Positions 23,072-33,775 of a stretch of DNA of 64,000 nucleotides are shown here, in pieces. The DNA comes from Rhynchopus sp. YZ270_cl-10. Taxonomy: Eukaryota > Euglenozoa > Diplonemea > Diplonemida > Diplonemidae. The stretch is from NCBI GenBank assembly GCA_964035575.1, contig OZ037922.1, positions 930,001-994,000 on the forward strand. Direction: 5' to 3'. How positions within the stretch are numbered: position 1 is the stretch's first letter; each line of letters begins with the position of its first letter. Below the pieces are notes generated by a model. It saw only the letters and a list, made by a program, of their open reading frames with translations. It had not been told where the DNA came from and did not search any database. A program made the position numbers and the translations under genes.

Positions 23072-23162
23072 TTCAGGGCCTCCGCTAGGTACTATAGTTC
23101 ATGACCATCAAGACCATCAACAGAAATTTTTCAAAATTTGAAATCCTAGCGGAGAGCCTGAA
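23072..23162. mobile_element. 91-bp hAT-like MITE inserted in a family C repeat
   Basis: TTCAGGGCCTCCGCTAGG and CCTAGCGGAGAGCCTGAA are inverted repeats flanked by CAAATTAT on both sides (23064-23071, 23163-23170). The duplication falls in the CCAACAAATTATC tail of a family C hairpin, so the hairpin repeat is the older of the two. Confidence 0.82.
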
Positions 23163-24707
23163 CAAATTATCAAAAAAAAAAACAACTGAATAACACGTTT
23201 GTGTAGATTGCCCTTCCACGGAAGGTCCTTTTTTTCATCAAAAAGTTGCTCGTTAGGGTTTGAGGACGAACTACGTTCCACCTTCTGCAGTACAAAAAAA
23301 AAAGGCTTCAAACCTTACATTTGAGTACAGACCTTAGTTAACCCCAACCAACGCGGGCATTAAGGCAATTGTCGATACACAAAAAAACCCCCCCTCCTGT
23401 TTTTTTTTCATGACGTGCGAGAGGCAGATTCACCTCTTTCAAAATTTCTTCATTTTTTTTTTTTTTTTTTTTTTTTTTTTGCAGACAATGGCCAGGGGAA
23501 TAGCTTGGGGTTTCTCAAAGAATCAGGAATTATGCGGGAGGGGAGAAAAAAAAAATAATCTTCCGGGTGAAAACGGTTGCCGCGCGCTTCGAGCGTGCGC
23601 CTCCCTGCCAACAACAAGAGTGGAATATGGCCTATAAGATATACCACACATATGGCGTATATCCCATGTAGTGGTAAAATGCAACTTGACCGAATTTCAA
23701 GGGGATTCCCTCAGACATTAGTAAAATCTAAAATGGTGCCGCTGGCAACAAAAAAGGGTAACTCCGAGAGCAAAGCGACCAGGAAAATTTTTTTGGCTGC
23801 GTTCAACGAAAATAATCTTCCCCCCTTTTTCTAGTCGAGTAATCAAGATCAGTTGGCGACTGTAAGAGTCGAGTTTTAAACCTCGCATAATTCACCTCTA
23901 GCAGCTATTTCCCTGGACAAGGGGGTTAACCTAGACCCCACTGCTCCTGCGTGAACTTGAACCGGTTCTCTCATCCCTCCCGTTTTTCTTTAAATTAAGA
24001 ACGGAATACTTTTGGAACCTGAAACACTTCTATAAAACCCTTTACAAAATCCTTTCCCTCCCCCTTTTTGCAATTGTGACTAAGTACGTACTTAGGTCAT
24101 CTTTTATCAAAAAAATCCCTCTTTTTTAAGATCTGCATGCACTGTGAGGCATATTCATCTTTACGTTTCTTCTTCTATTTTCTTTCAAGGTTTGACTCAG
24201 CGGGAGGCTTAGGATCTTACAAAAAAAAATTTTTTTTTTTTTTGTTTCTTTCTCTGGTGAACTGAGTCGGGGGCATATTTTTTTTGGATTGAAGGACTGC
24301 ATGGTTGGGTGTCCACCCTGATTATACCAAAGGTACACTGTCAACGAGAGCGCTTTTTTTTGTATATGCAGAGTAGTGCCTTGCGTCCCAGAGGGCGTTT
24401 TGGACATATCATCTTCACTTTGTATTTCAAGCTTCCCCCCGGAAGGAGTGAATGTCAACTCCCTTTTGTGAGGGGGTCTGACCCCCCTCCACAGCTTTTT
24501 GAGGAGTGAAACAGAAGAAAATTCTTCTTGCCGTTTGTGTCGATGTGGGTGCACGAGAGAAAGAGGAGAGAGGCACATTCATCTGACAAACCCGTTTACG
24601 AATTTGCGGGTTTATTTCTTCTGTTGACTGGATCTGTTCTGCTTGATGCACCCATCTTTTTCATAATTTTTGTTTCAAGGTAATTCATGTTACAAAAATT
24701 ATTGGAG

Positions 24708-24845
24708 ATGTAAACCACGAAATGGATTGTAGGACTTGCATGGTTGAGGTGTCCACCCCACGGTACAGCAGGATGCATTGTCCACCGATTATACCATAGG
24801 TACACGGTCACGAGAGGGCTTTGTATTTCAATTTCAAGTCAACTT
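24708..24845 (+). repeat. TGTAAACCACGAAATGGATT composite repeat
   Basis: GATGTAAACCACGAAATGG, TGCATGGTTGAGGTGTCCAC, a GGTGTCCACCCC-type hairpin, TTATACCATAGG, then a full T2 copy. Similar composites lie at 3316-3432, 55655-55765 and 55795-55890, with partial ones near 16298, 16845, 24292 and 58610. All point +. Confidence 0.7.
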
Positions 24846-25429
24846 TTTTCTTACAGGGTACAACAACCCCCTACGAGAGAGTTGTTGTCATTCTCCTTGA
24901 AGTCTACTTCATTTTTAAAAATATCAACTTTACTTTTTTTAGGGCGTTCTCGGACGAAAATTGTTATATGCTCGCATAAAAGCCATCTGCGCGAAAAGGG
25001 AAACCATGTGGGTCTTGTTTCTTTTTCTTTTTTTGTCCCCCCTTTTTCGCCAATATGTTTCAAAGCTTTGTTATTTTCTTACTTACAAAAGATTAAACGC
25101 AGTAAGCAAAAAAACCCCCCCGTCCCCTCCAATTATTTTTGAAGAAATAACTAAACAAAACAAAACAAAAACAAAACAGCAAACCACGCATTCCCTCCAA
25201 AAAAAACACAAAACGCACAAAAACCAACGAAAAATAAAAAAAAAATAAACCAACAAACACCAACAAAAAACCCTGATTTCAACAAAACGAGACAAAAAAA
25301 GCAACAAAAAAAAAAAAATACAAACAAAACCAAAACCAAAACGAGTGAAGGATGAATACGAAAAAAATGAAAAGAAAAAAGTTTCTTCCCCACACCCTCT
25401 TTTTAACATCTAACCCCTCCAACACCCTT

Positions 25430-25469
25430 CGTCTCTCCCTCTCCCTCTCTCTCCCCATTTTTCCAACAG
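25430..25469 (+). promoter_or_regulatory. Putative 5' splice acceptor of the DOMON-reductase gene
   Basis: A CT-rich tract ends in CCATTTTTCCAACAG, 72 bases before the ATG at 25542. With no upstream coding exon, this fits a spliced-leader or 5'-UTR acceptor. Later AGs before the ATG are possible alternatives. Confidence 0.4.
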
Positions 25470-25541
25470 TTTTTGAATTTTTTCTAGTTGTGCGCTTTCT
25501 TTGCACTTCTCTCAAAAGACACAGACCCCATCTGAATCACA

Positions 25542-28500
25542 ATGCGGGGTGCTTTATTGTTATGCATGGCTGTGACGGTTTCGGCGCAGTTTGTGAGGAC
25601 TTGCGGCCCGACCTCGATTGTTGACAACGCCAACGTGCAGGTCTCTTACGACATGGGGACGACTGCCGGCGACGATGCTGTGCAATTCACTGTCGTCCTG
25701 AAGAGCACATCGGGCTACGCTGCCATTGCCGTGCGCCCCGCCGCAGGAGCCATGAACGCGGGAATGACAGGGTTCGATATGTACGGTCTTGATGCGAGCA
25801 CTGACGGCATCTCCGACTTCGGTCTCTCCGGGGGTTTCGCCCCTGTCGCCGCAGACGCTAGCCAGGACGGTGTGTTCGTCTCTCGCACGACGCAAGGCTC
25901 TGAGGTCACCTTCGTCTTTTACAGGAAGCTCGACACATCGGACCCAAACGACGTCGCCTTCACTGTGGGCACCGAGGTGCAAATGGCCTGGGCAGTGGGA
26001 ACAGGGTCGCCCCTGGATGCGTCCTGGATGATGCACACTGCGACGGAGAGGGGAGCTTTTATGGTGACGCTTGCGGCGTGCCCTGCTGTGGTGCCCTTTG
26101 TGTCGTCCTGCGCACCGACGACAGTGGTGACGGCGGCATCTCTGACAGTGACGTACCGTGCAGGGACGGTGTCAGGGACCGATGCAGTGGAGTTCACAGT
26201 GACGATGACGGACGACACACAGGACTACGCTTCGCTTGGCTTCCGTACGGAGGAGACGTCAGACATGGCGAACTACGACATCTACGCGTTTGACAAGGTC
26301 ATGTCTACCATCTACGACTACGGTCTCTCCATTCCCACATCGAAGCCAGCCAACCTCGATGCAGTGCAGTCCGGCACCTTCGTCTCAAGCACCAGGACTG
26401 CAGGGGTCACCACAGTCGTTTTCTACAGACTGATGGACACCCAGGATGTCAACGACTTTGTGCTGGTCAGGGACACTGTGTACACTCTGGGATGGGCGGT
26501 GGGTCCGGGCACCCCGCAGGACGGTTCGTGGGGGCAGCACAATGTCAGGGACAAGGTGCGTGTGGAGGTCAAGCCATGCGACACCCCTGCACCGCCTACC
26601 CCCGCCCCTACTGTCGCGCCGCCGACCCCAGCACCGTTGATCCCCCCGACACCGGCACCGGCCACTGAGCCGCCAGCTACCATTGCACCCACCGCTGTGC
26701 CCGCCACATCGGCACCAGCAACGCCAGCTCCCGACACACCAGTCCCCAACACAGCCGTTCCCACGCAAGCCCCCCCAGTGTCCACAACCCAATTCGACAC
26801 CGGTAAGGGAATGATTATTGAGTGGGTGCTGAGCCAGGACCAGCTGAGCATCACAATGACCCTGACCTGCCCCACCAGCCAGTGGTGTGCAATTGGGTTT
26901 GGTGCCAGCATGGCTGATGCCGACACAGTGACGTGCTCGCTGACGGAGTGCTCAGACGGGCTCTCGACGTCGACTTCGATGCCCGTGAGGGATGCCGACC
27001 AGCTCATCACTGCTGTGACGTCGGAGGTTGTTGGTGCGACAACGAAGTTCACTTTCACCCGCATGCTTGCCTCTGCTGATCCCGCAGACCGTGCAGTTAC
27101 GTTGGGTATCAACAAGATCATCTGGGCTGTCGGGCCGAGCAACACACTCTCTGCCATGCACACTGGGGACAACAAGGGTGCCGCCGAGATCAGCACCGTA
27201 GCCTTCACCCCGACAGACGCCCCCGTTGTTCCCGACACACCCGTCCCCAACACGGCCGTTCCCACGCAAGCCCCCCCAGTGTCCACCACTGGATTCGACA
27301 CCGGTAAGGGAATGACCATCGATTGGGTGCTGAGCCAGGACCAGCTGAGCATCACAATGACCCTGACCTGCCCCACCAGCCAGTGGTGTGCAATTGGGTT
27401 TGGTGCCAGCATGGCTGATGCCGACACAGTGACGTGCTCGCTGACGGAGTGCTCAGACGGGCTCTCGACATCGACTTCGATGCCCACGAGGGATGCCGAC
27501 CAGCTCATCACTGCTGTGACGTCGGAGGTTGTTGGTGCGACAACGAAGTTCACTTTCACCCGCACGCTTGCCTCTGCTGATCCCGCAGACCGTGCAGTGA
27601 CGCTGGGTATCAACAAGATCATCTGGGCTGTCGGGCCGAGCAACACACTCTCTGCCATGCACGCCGCAGGGAACAGAGGTGCTGCCGAGATCAGCACCGT
27701 AGCCTTCACCCCTACCGATGCACCGCTTGTTGCGACCACCCCGGGTGAGATGGCGTTCATGCCGGACAGTTCTGCTAACAAATTTGACGTGAAATGGGCA
27801 TCCACTGACGAGAGCATCACTTTCACCATCACATGCAAGCAAGGTTCTTGGTGCGCCCTTGGCTTAGGCACAACGAAGATGAGCGGCGCGGACACGATCC
27901 TCTGCGATGAATCGGGCTGCAAAGACACCACCCTTCCCTTGGCTGCAGGGGCCCCGATCACCGACACTACCCAGAACCTAGTTGTGGGGAGCGCGACCGT
28001 TGCGGACGGCCACTTCACCGTTGCCGTGACACGCAAGCTCAACACCGGCGACGCTGCAGACTACGTCATCCCCCCTGCACCTGCCAAAATCGAAATGATG
28101 TGGGCAACCGGACCCATGACCAACGGTGCCCCCGAGCCGCACACCCACAAAGGCAGCATGGCCGCCATGGAGGTACGCGGTGCTGCTGCGGCTGCGGCCA
28201 CCCGCTTCGCAGTCCCCTTCGCACCCGGCAAATTCACCTTCATGTGGGACATCAACGAAGCCACTGGAGACATCAGCTTTCAGTACGTCTGCCAAGCTGG
28301 ATCATGGTGCTCTGTTGGGTTTGGGTCTTCCATGCAAAATGCCGATACGATGTCGTGCTATACGGACACCACTGCGACGTGCTCGGATGGGCAGGTCAGT
28401 TCGAAGTCTACCCCGAAGCAGGACGCTGTCGATAACATTGTGGACACTGCGTCTGGGTCAACCGAGTCTGGTGTCAGTACGTACACCTTTGTGCGCAATG

Positions 28501-30134
28501 TGAACACCAAGGACGTTGACGACGTTGTAGTGATGAATGCCGCGACGACAGTGATTGTCGCCTACGGTGACTACAGCAGTGGAGGGCCAGCAGGGATGCG
28601 CGACCACAACAACGGCGGCAGCTACGGCACCTTTAATGTCAACTTATACGACGGCAGCCTTAGTCAGGCTGGTGACGACGACGTCGAAGTCTGGCTCAAG
28701 GTCCTCTCTTTCGTCCTGCTGTTCGCGCCTGCCATCATCTACGCAGTTGGCGCGCACGCCATGCCTGGCACCTTCAACGCCCCTGCACCTCTTGGCCGAT
28801 TCTTGGCAAAGGGCGGCAAGGGTATTGTTGCACTGTGCTGGATCGGGGCTGGTGTGTGCACCTACTTTGCGCACGATAAAGACATCTTTTTTTGGCAGAA
28901 GGCTATGGGGAACGTTGCACAGCTGGTGCTGGGTGTGACGTTGAGCATGCCCAGCGCGAGGCAGTCGTGGATCTGGCTGTTCTTTGGGATGAGCCACGAG
29001 GTGGTGGTGATGTTCCATGGGACGGTGGGGCTTGTGTTCATGATCACTGGGCTTATTCACGGCATTCCGTACCTGAATGACTTCGGTGAGGAGATTCTCA
29101 CCATTTGGGCCGAAGATAGACCGGTTGTCGCCATGGCCGGGTTCATCGCTATGGTGGTGATGGTTGCACTGTTCTTCGGCAGTCTGATTCCGCTTCGCCG
29201 TGCTGCGTACCACATCTTCTTGATGATCCATTGGACCTTTGTGCCCATCATTCTCATCTTCTCTGTTCTCCACGTCCCCGCCACGGTGTGGTACCTTCTC
29301 CCTGGAATGCTTTCTCTGATTGCGCAGCGTTTCCTTCGCGAGCATATTCTTCCGTGGTACACTGTGGTGTCGAAGCAGGACACAGAGTCGCAGATGTACA
29401 CAAAGCTGACGCTCTCCCCTCCGAAACCGTTCAGATGCGCGCAGACTATGTACCCTGGTATGTACATCCTGCTGCGTCTGCGTGGGGATCATCTGCAGTC
29501 CCATCCGTTCTCTGTGGTGAAGGTGATGCCCGACACGCATGCGTTGGTTGTGGTTATCAAGAATATGGGTGCAGGAACGTCTACCGACGCATTGATTCGC
29601 AACAAGGTGCATGAAGGCTCGGTGCTCCGTCTCAGCGACCCTCTGGGGGCGGCCAGCATTGACCTGAAGAACTACGAGAAGGTGCTGCTGGTAGGTGGCG
29701 GGGTGGGTGTGACACCGTGTCTCGGATCGCTGCAGTATTTGAAGTCGCAGTACGTCAATTTCGAGATGAATGAGTCGGGGGGGACGCCGGACAAGCGGAT
29801 CTTCTTCGTGTGGACTGTGCGTGATGTGGAGTTGGTCGCGCTTCTGAAAAACGAAATTCTGGCTTTCAAAACCGCAATGCCCGAACTCCAGATTCTGGTC
29901 CACTACACCGGTTCCGAGACCCAGCACCCCGCAGTCGTCGCAATGGGGGACTCACTCAAAACCGGAAGGCCCGACATCCCGTCGCTCCTCCAGGACATTA
30001 CCGCAAGCGGCCCTCGCTCCTTGGGGGTGTTCACCTGTGGGCCCATGCCGTTGACTGCCGGAGTAGCAAAATCAGTAAAAGAAGCGCAAACGACGACGAT
30101 TATTGACCACCACAACGAAACCTTTGAGATGTGA
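25542..30134 (+). CDS. Multi-DOMON ferric reductase / NADPH oxidase-like membrane protein
   Basis: A single uninterrupted frame of 1530 residues. Residues 1-16 (MRGALLLCMAVTVSAQ) look like a signal peptide. About 20-1045 form six DOMON-like domains of ~150 residues with Cys pairs such as QWCAIGFG and SWCSVGFGSS; Pro/Thr linkers (APTVAPPTPAP) follow domains 2 and 3. From about 1053 come several membrane helices. Two His pairs with 13 residues between them (MFHGTVGLVFMITGLIHG; IHWTFVPIILIFSVLHVP) fit the two-haem ferric reductase core. The cytosolic part has an FAD motif HPFSVVKV near 1320, a nicotinamide-binding glycine motif LVGGGVGVTP near 1386 and TCGPMP near 1497. It should pass electrons from NAD(P)H through FAD and two haems across a membrane; DOMON domains, which bind haem or sugar in known families, face the lumen or outside. 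The substrate, ferric iron or oxygen, cannot be told from sequence. Confidence 0.92.
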   Translation: MRGALLLCMAVTVSAQFVRTCGPTSIVDNANVQVSYDMGTTAGDDAVQFTVVLKSTSGYAAIAVRPAAGAMNAGMTGFDMYGLDASTDGISDFGLSGGFAPVAADASQDGVFVSRTTQGSEVTFVFYRKLDTSDPNDVAFTVGTEVQMAWAVGTGSPLDASWMMHTATERGAFMVTLAACPAVVPFVSSCAPTTVVTAASLTVTYRAGTVSGTDAVEFTVTMTDDTQDYASLGFRTEETSDMANYDIYAFDKVMSTIYDYGLSIPTSKPANLDAVQSGTFVSSTRTAGVTTVVFYRLMDTQDVNDFVLVRDTVYTLGWAVGPGTPQDGSWGQHNVRDKVRVEVKPCDTPAPPTPAPTVAPPTPAPLIPPTPAPATEPPATIAPTAVPATSAPATPAPDTPVPNTAVPTQAPPVSTTQFDTGKGMIIEWVLSQDQLSITMTLTCPTSQWCAIGFGASMADADTVTCSLTECSDGLSTSTSMPVRDADQLITAVTSEVVGATTKFTFTRMLASADPADRAVTLGINKIIWAVGPSNTLSAMHTGDNKGAAEISTVAFTPTDAPVVPDTPVPNTAVPTQAPPVSTTGFDTGKGMTIDWVLSQDQLSITMTLTCPTSQWCAIGFGASMADADTVTCSLTECSDGLSTSTSMPTRDADQLITAVTSEVVGATTKFTFTRTLASADPADRAVTLGINKIIWAVGPSNTLSAMHAAGNRGAAEISTVAFTPTDAPLVATTPGEMAFMPDSSANKFDVKWASTDESITFTITCKQGSWCALGLGTTKMSGADTILCDESGCKDTTLPLAAGAPITDTTQNLVVGSATVADGHFTVAVTRKLNTGDAADYVIPPAPAKIEMMWATGPMTNGAPEPHTHKGSMAAMEVRGAAAAAATRFAVPFAPGKFTFMWDINEATGDISFQYVCQAGSWCSVGFGSSMQNADTMSCYTDTTATCSDGQVSSKSTPKQDAVDNIVDTASGSTESGVSTYTFVRNVNTKDVDDVVVMNAATTVIVAYGDYSSGGPAGMRDHNNGGSYGTFNVNLYDGSLSQAGDDDVEVWLKVLSFVLLFAPAIIYAVGAHAMPGTFNAPAPLGRFLAKGGKGIVALCWIGAGVCTYFAHDKDIFFWQKAMGNVAQLVLGVTLSMPSARQSWIWLFFGMSHEVVVMFHGTVGLVFMITGLIHGIPYLNDFGEEILTIWAEDRPVVAMAGFIAMVVMVALFFGSLIPLRRAAYHIFLMIHWTFVPIILIFSVLHVPATVWYLLPGMLSLIAQRFLREHILPWYTVVSKQDTESQMYTKLTLSPPKPFRCAQTMYPGMYILLRLRGDHLQSHPFSVVKVMPDTHALVVVIKNMGAGTSTDALIRNKVHEGSVLRLSDPLGAASIDLKNYEKVLLVGGGVGVTPCLGSLQYLKSQYVNFEMNESGGTPDKRIFFVWTVRDVELVALLKNEILAFKTAMPELQILVHYTGSETQHPAVVAMGDSLKTGRPDIPSLLQDITASGPRSLGVFTCGPMPLTAGVAKSVKEAQTTTIIDHHNETFEM
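26732..27722 (+). repeat. Recent tandem duplication of a DOMON unit
   Basis: Positions 26732-27232 and 27233-27722 repeat with a 501-bp offset and only scattered differences. They cover DOMON domains 3 and 4 plus the preceding VPNTAVPTQAPP linker. Flanking DOMON domains are far more diverged, so this duplication is young or kept uniform by conversion. Confidence 0.9.
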
Positions 30135-30931
30135 GAAAAATAAAAAAGGAAGATACAAAATAAAGGGGGGGGGTAGGGAGTTTGGAAAAAAACAGCAACA
30201 ACAACAAAAAAAAAAAATGTACAAAAAAAATATGACTGCAATAAAAAAGCGAATTTAAAAATCAAAAATCAAAAAATGAAAAAAGCCTCTAGTTTCCCGT
30301 TCTACAAAATAAAGAAATGTATTTTTTTTTTTTTCTCGTCGACCCTTTTATTCTTGGGTAGTCAACGGTGGCTAAGTAGCGACTTAGGAAAATCTTACAA
30401 AAAAAATTCTCTCTCTTTTTCTTCTTCTTTGGCGCTGCTGTGTCTTCGTATCCCATGACATTGTGTTTACTTGTTCAGTAACAGGTAGCTATAACACCTT
30501 GGGGTGCAGACCGGTAGGGGTCTTGTATAAAACCCAATAGGCAGAGAGAGCTGAACTTCATCTTTTTTCGACCACCCTTTTTTCACCTTCTTTTAATTTG
30601 AAAAAGAAAAAGAAAATTATCATTTTGGATAACAATACAACCCTGTATTTGACCTCCCTCAAACAACGCTGCCCTTTCGATAGAGCAACAGAAATGTATT
30701 AAAAACAAAAAAATGAACACAAAAAGGTTCCCCCCTCGGAAGAAAAAAGGGGGAAAGGGAAATCAGGAAGGGCATTTTTTTCTTCTTTTTTTTTTGTATT
30801 GTGTATTGGATAATATGTCCTAGCGATGGAGTGCGTTCCCCTCTGACCCCATGCTTACTGTTTGGGACGAGGGTGATCCATTGATTTCTACTTGAGGAGA
30901 GTCACTCTTTCTCTTTGTTTTTTTTTCTTTA

Positions 30932-31024
30932 CAGTTGGACAAGAAACTTGGCTACCAAATAATATTGGCGGATTTTGAGGTTTTTCTTGCGGCGACTTTT
31001 TTGGTCGCCAATATTGTCCAACTG
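30932..31024. mobile_element. 93-bp Tc1/mariner-like MITE
   Basis: CAGTTGGACAA at one end and TTGTCCAACTG at the other, flanked by TA on both sides. CAGT termini and a TA duplication are typical of Tc1/mariner. Inner pieces AATATTGGCG and CGCCAATATT extend the inverted repeat. Confidence 0.75.
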
Positions 31025-31777
31025 TAAATTATTTTTTTGACAATCTGTTTGGTTTGTAGTACCACCGCCATTCTAGCGCCATATCCGCGCCATTCCAGGA
31101 ACACTCGCAAAGAATTGGTCCCTTTTTTTTGCCCTCCTTTTTTTCTCTCGTCCCTCTCACCCCTAGGTAGCTATAACTTAGGTGGGTCTCAATGCATTTC
31201 CTCTCGAACAGTGGTCAATCGTCTTGTATCACCAAGAACAACCAACGTTGAATAAGAAGAATGTCCCAATGCTTGCGCATTCATCTGTTCATAGTTTTTT
31301 TTTGTTTTTCTTTTTTCTCCAAAAAAAGAATGGGGGAAAATAGAAACGACGGAAAAAGTGCCTCGCCCTTTTTATTTGATATTATTTACAGCTTTTTTTT
31401 TTGAGGGAGTAATTTTTTTTTGATAGATTTTTCAGATATTGTTTCTCTTCAGTAGGGGGGTTTTGGAAAAAATAGCAACCAAAACAAAAACAAAAAACAA
31501 AAAAAAACAAAAAAGTGTACAACAGCTAGCAGAGCGATACTAAAAGCAAATAGCCTCCTTTATCCAAGGTGACCGAGCAAGAGGCTTGTGTTCATAAAAT
31601 CAAACTGTGACCAACATGCCAGATCTTATTTTTATTCCGTTATTTTTACCGTCAGTTTCTATTTTTGTCCCCTTTTTTAAAAAAAAAAGTTGTTGTTGTG
31701 TGATCCACTCTTCCGGTTTTAAATACCAACGAAATGCGACCAAAATTATTACATTTTTCCTTCCGACTTTTTTTCAG

Positions 31778-31815
31778 TGCCTGCGTCCCAGAGGCGTTTG
31801 CACTATCAACTTCAC
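31778..31815 (+). repeat. T3 hairpin repeat (representative copy)
   Basis: GTGCCTGCGTCCCAGAGGCG, TTTGCACTATCAACTTCAC, T-run. GCCT pairs with AGGC, and outer GTG with CAC. Other + copies occur near 8030, 21236, 21507, 21610, 24370, 32055, 34596, 49308 and 62694. Confidence 0.75.
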
Positions 31816-32984
31816 TTTTTTTTTTTTTGAAAGATGTGTTTGCACGAGAAGCATAATTCATCTGGCAACCTTTTCTTTTACAGGTACACTGTCACGAAAG
31901 GGTTTTGTATTTCAAGTATACCTTTGTTTGCAAGTTTGGGTACATTTAGTGCACCCTGTTATACCTTCTATTCAGTAGAATAGATAGAAGATGAAATAAT
32001 AAGTATACCTTTTATTCCCTTTCCCCGCTCCAGGGTTTTCGGCAACCCCACGGCGTGTCTTGCATCCCAGCGGGATGTTCACACATATCAGCTTTGCTTT
32101 TATTTTTTACTTTTGTCATCGCGTGTCGCTTCACCATCCTGTGTGTCTCCACGTGCACTTTGTTCTCTTTGACAATGTGTATCTTGGGAAAAAAAAAAAA
32201 ACTCCCCTTTTTGTTTTTTTTTGTGTTGCCAACAACAAAGACCCCTTTTTCAATCACAACTGTCATGTACCCCTCATTTGTATTTTCATTAGTTAGGAAA
32301 ACAGTAGTTTGAGTTGTAATTTCTTTTGCTCTTATTTAGTTGCACATACGCAATTTCTTTTTTTTTTTTTTGGGGGGGGGGGGGGTTTTGGGTTTTTATG
32401 GGTTACCGGGTAATTTGAGCTGTAGTCCAGGCTTCGCGCTAACTTTTTGGAAACAATTCTGAAAAAAATGGTGTTTCGGGATCAAAAAAAACGCCAAGAA
32501 ATTCCCGGGACAAAAAGACAGATTTTAGCGCAAAGCCTGCTGCAGTCCTGTCTTTTTTTTTTATTTTCTTTTTTCCGTTTTGTTTTTTCTTCGTTTGTGC
32601 ACCAAACCAGCATTCCCCCCCCCCCCCCTTTCTCCTTCCCCCTGTAGTTATTACTTTGCAAATCAAAAAAAATCAAAAAATGATGCCATTTTGTGTGCAT
32701 TTTCACTCTTTTTTTTTTGTAGTATTTGTTGATCCCTAAACCTATGCTATCAATTTATTGAATGCATATGTTCAAAATACTTAAATAGATAGAGGAGGGT
32801 TTGCGTTAACAACCATGCACTGTGTTCTCTCCTGTTTGAAGGTGTACGAAAAAATTTACTTCTTTATTCAGAAACTCGAGCTAAATTGTATTGTTTTGCC
32901 TTCCCTCCTTTTTTTTCCCTTGATATGTGTGTGCACGTGAGTCACATTCATTCTTACAAGATTTGAGACTCAAAGGTTTCCTCT

Positions 32985-33140
32985 TGGCCAGGTAGTCAGT
33001 GGAGAGCGTATTGCAATAATAAAAAATAGCACCACAGCATATTTATTACACACTTTACGCACAAAACAATAGTCGTTGAAGATTTCTCTAGTGTAGTGTT
33101 TGTGAGAACACTCTGAGCTGTCTTCTCCAATATTGTTATC
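32985..33140 (+). repeat. 160-bp conserved element, copy 2
   Basis: Second copy of the element at 17813-17975, same strand. The tRNA-like sequence that follows the first copy is absent here. Confidence 0.6.
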
Positions 33141-33596
33141 TCTCTCTTTTATTTTTGAAAACTTAGAAAAAAAAAAAATTACGTGCAGCAAACAGAATGT
33201 GTCCCCGCCAGCTTACTTTCCATTTCGCAGACTACGTTAAAAGAAATGCCCTACTCCCCTCTACTGCTCATCAATCAAGCGAAATGGAGATAATCAGAAA
33301 CACAAGGGGGGAGCAACACCTTGTGTGAAGTAAGCCCACTCGACGGGGGGGTTTTTTTTTTCTCTCTCTGACGCATGCTGTCCTCTAAATCGGATTTAGG
33401 ATTCAGGATTTTCTATAAGAAAATTTTATAAGAAAATTTTATTTTTGCCGGTGAAAAAATTTTCATATGGATATGGGGCAGTGTCTTATTTAGGGAGGTC
33501 GGAATAATTTCCTGGTAGAACAGTGGTTGAACCACGGGAGTACCCTGGGGAACTGAGTTACTGACCGCACCGTGAAATCCCAGGTTGCCCCCTAAT

Positions 33597-33775
33597 TTTT
33601 TTTGCCTGCGGCGCCATTATTTATTTCTTTTTTGCTCCGCAAAAAAGGGTTCGTTGACTGACTCTGTAGTGTGAAAAGCTACATTTTACACCGTACCCTA
33701 TTATTTTTTCGCCTGCGGCGCCGTTTTGTGTTATTCCTTTTGCTCCGCAAAAGGAAAATAAAATACAGTTCCCTA
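33597..33775 (-). repeat. GCGGAGCAAAA / GCCGCAGGC module
   Basis: TTTGCCTGCGGCGCC, TTTTTTGCTCCGCAAAAAAG, a TTTACACC segment and a second set of both motifs. This is the inverse of the core at about 6098-6270 inside the second hAT MITE. Unlike the hairpin families, this module occurs on both strands. Confidence 0.7.

Larger units (their letters stand above)
20966..25468. other. Spacer upstream of the DOMON-reductase gene
   Basis: No gene recognised. Contains a truncated family B copy at 20988-21025, T3 copies near 21236 and 21507-21545, a long T-run at about 21410-21448, a C-run near 21810-21835, an AGTGGGC hairpin at 22295-22350, family G at 22600-22660, family C at about 23027-23170 split by a small hAT element, family D at 23255-23380, T1 at 24076-24108 and a TGTAAACC/T2 composite at 24708-24845. 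The sequence from 25090 to 25340 is A-rich. Confidence 0.6.

Noticed and set aside
26423-28045. 540-codon minus-strand frame opposite the DOMON gene
   Set aside because: Antisense shadow of a GC-rich coding sequence; the + frame has clear domain motifs.
28644-29927. 427-codon minus-strand frame
   Set aside because: Antisense shadow of the reductase domain.
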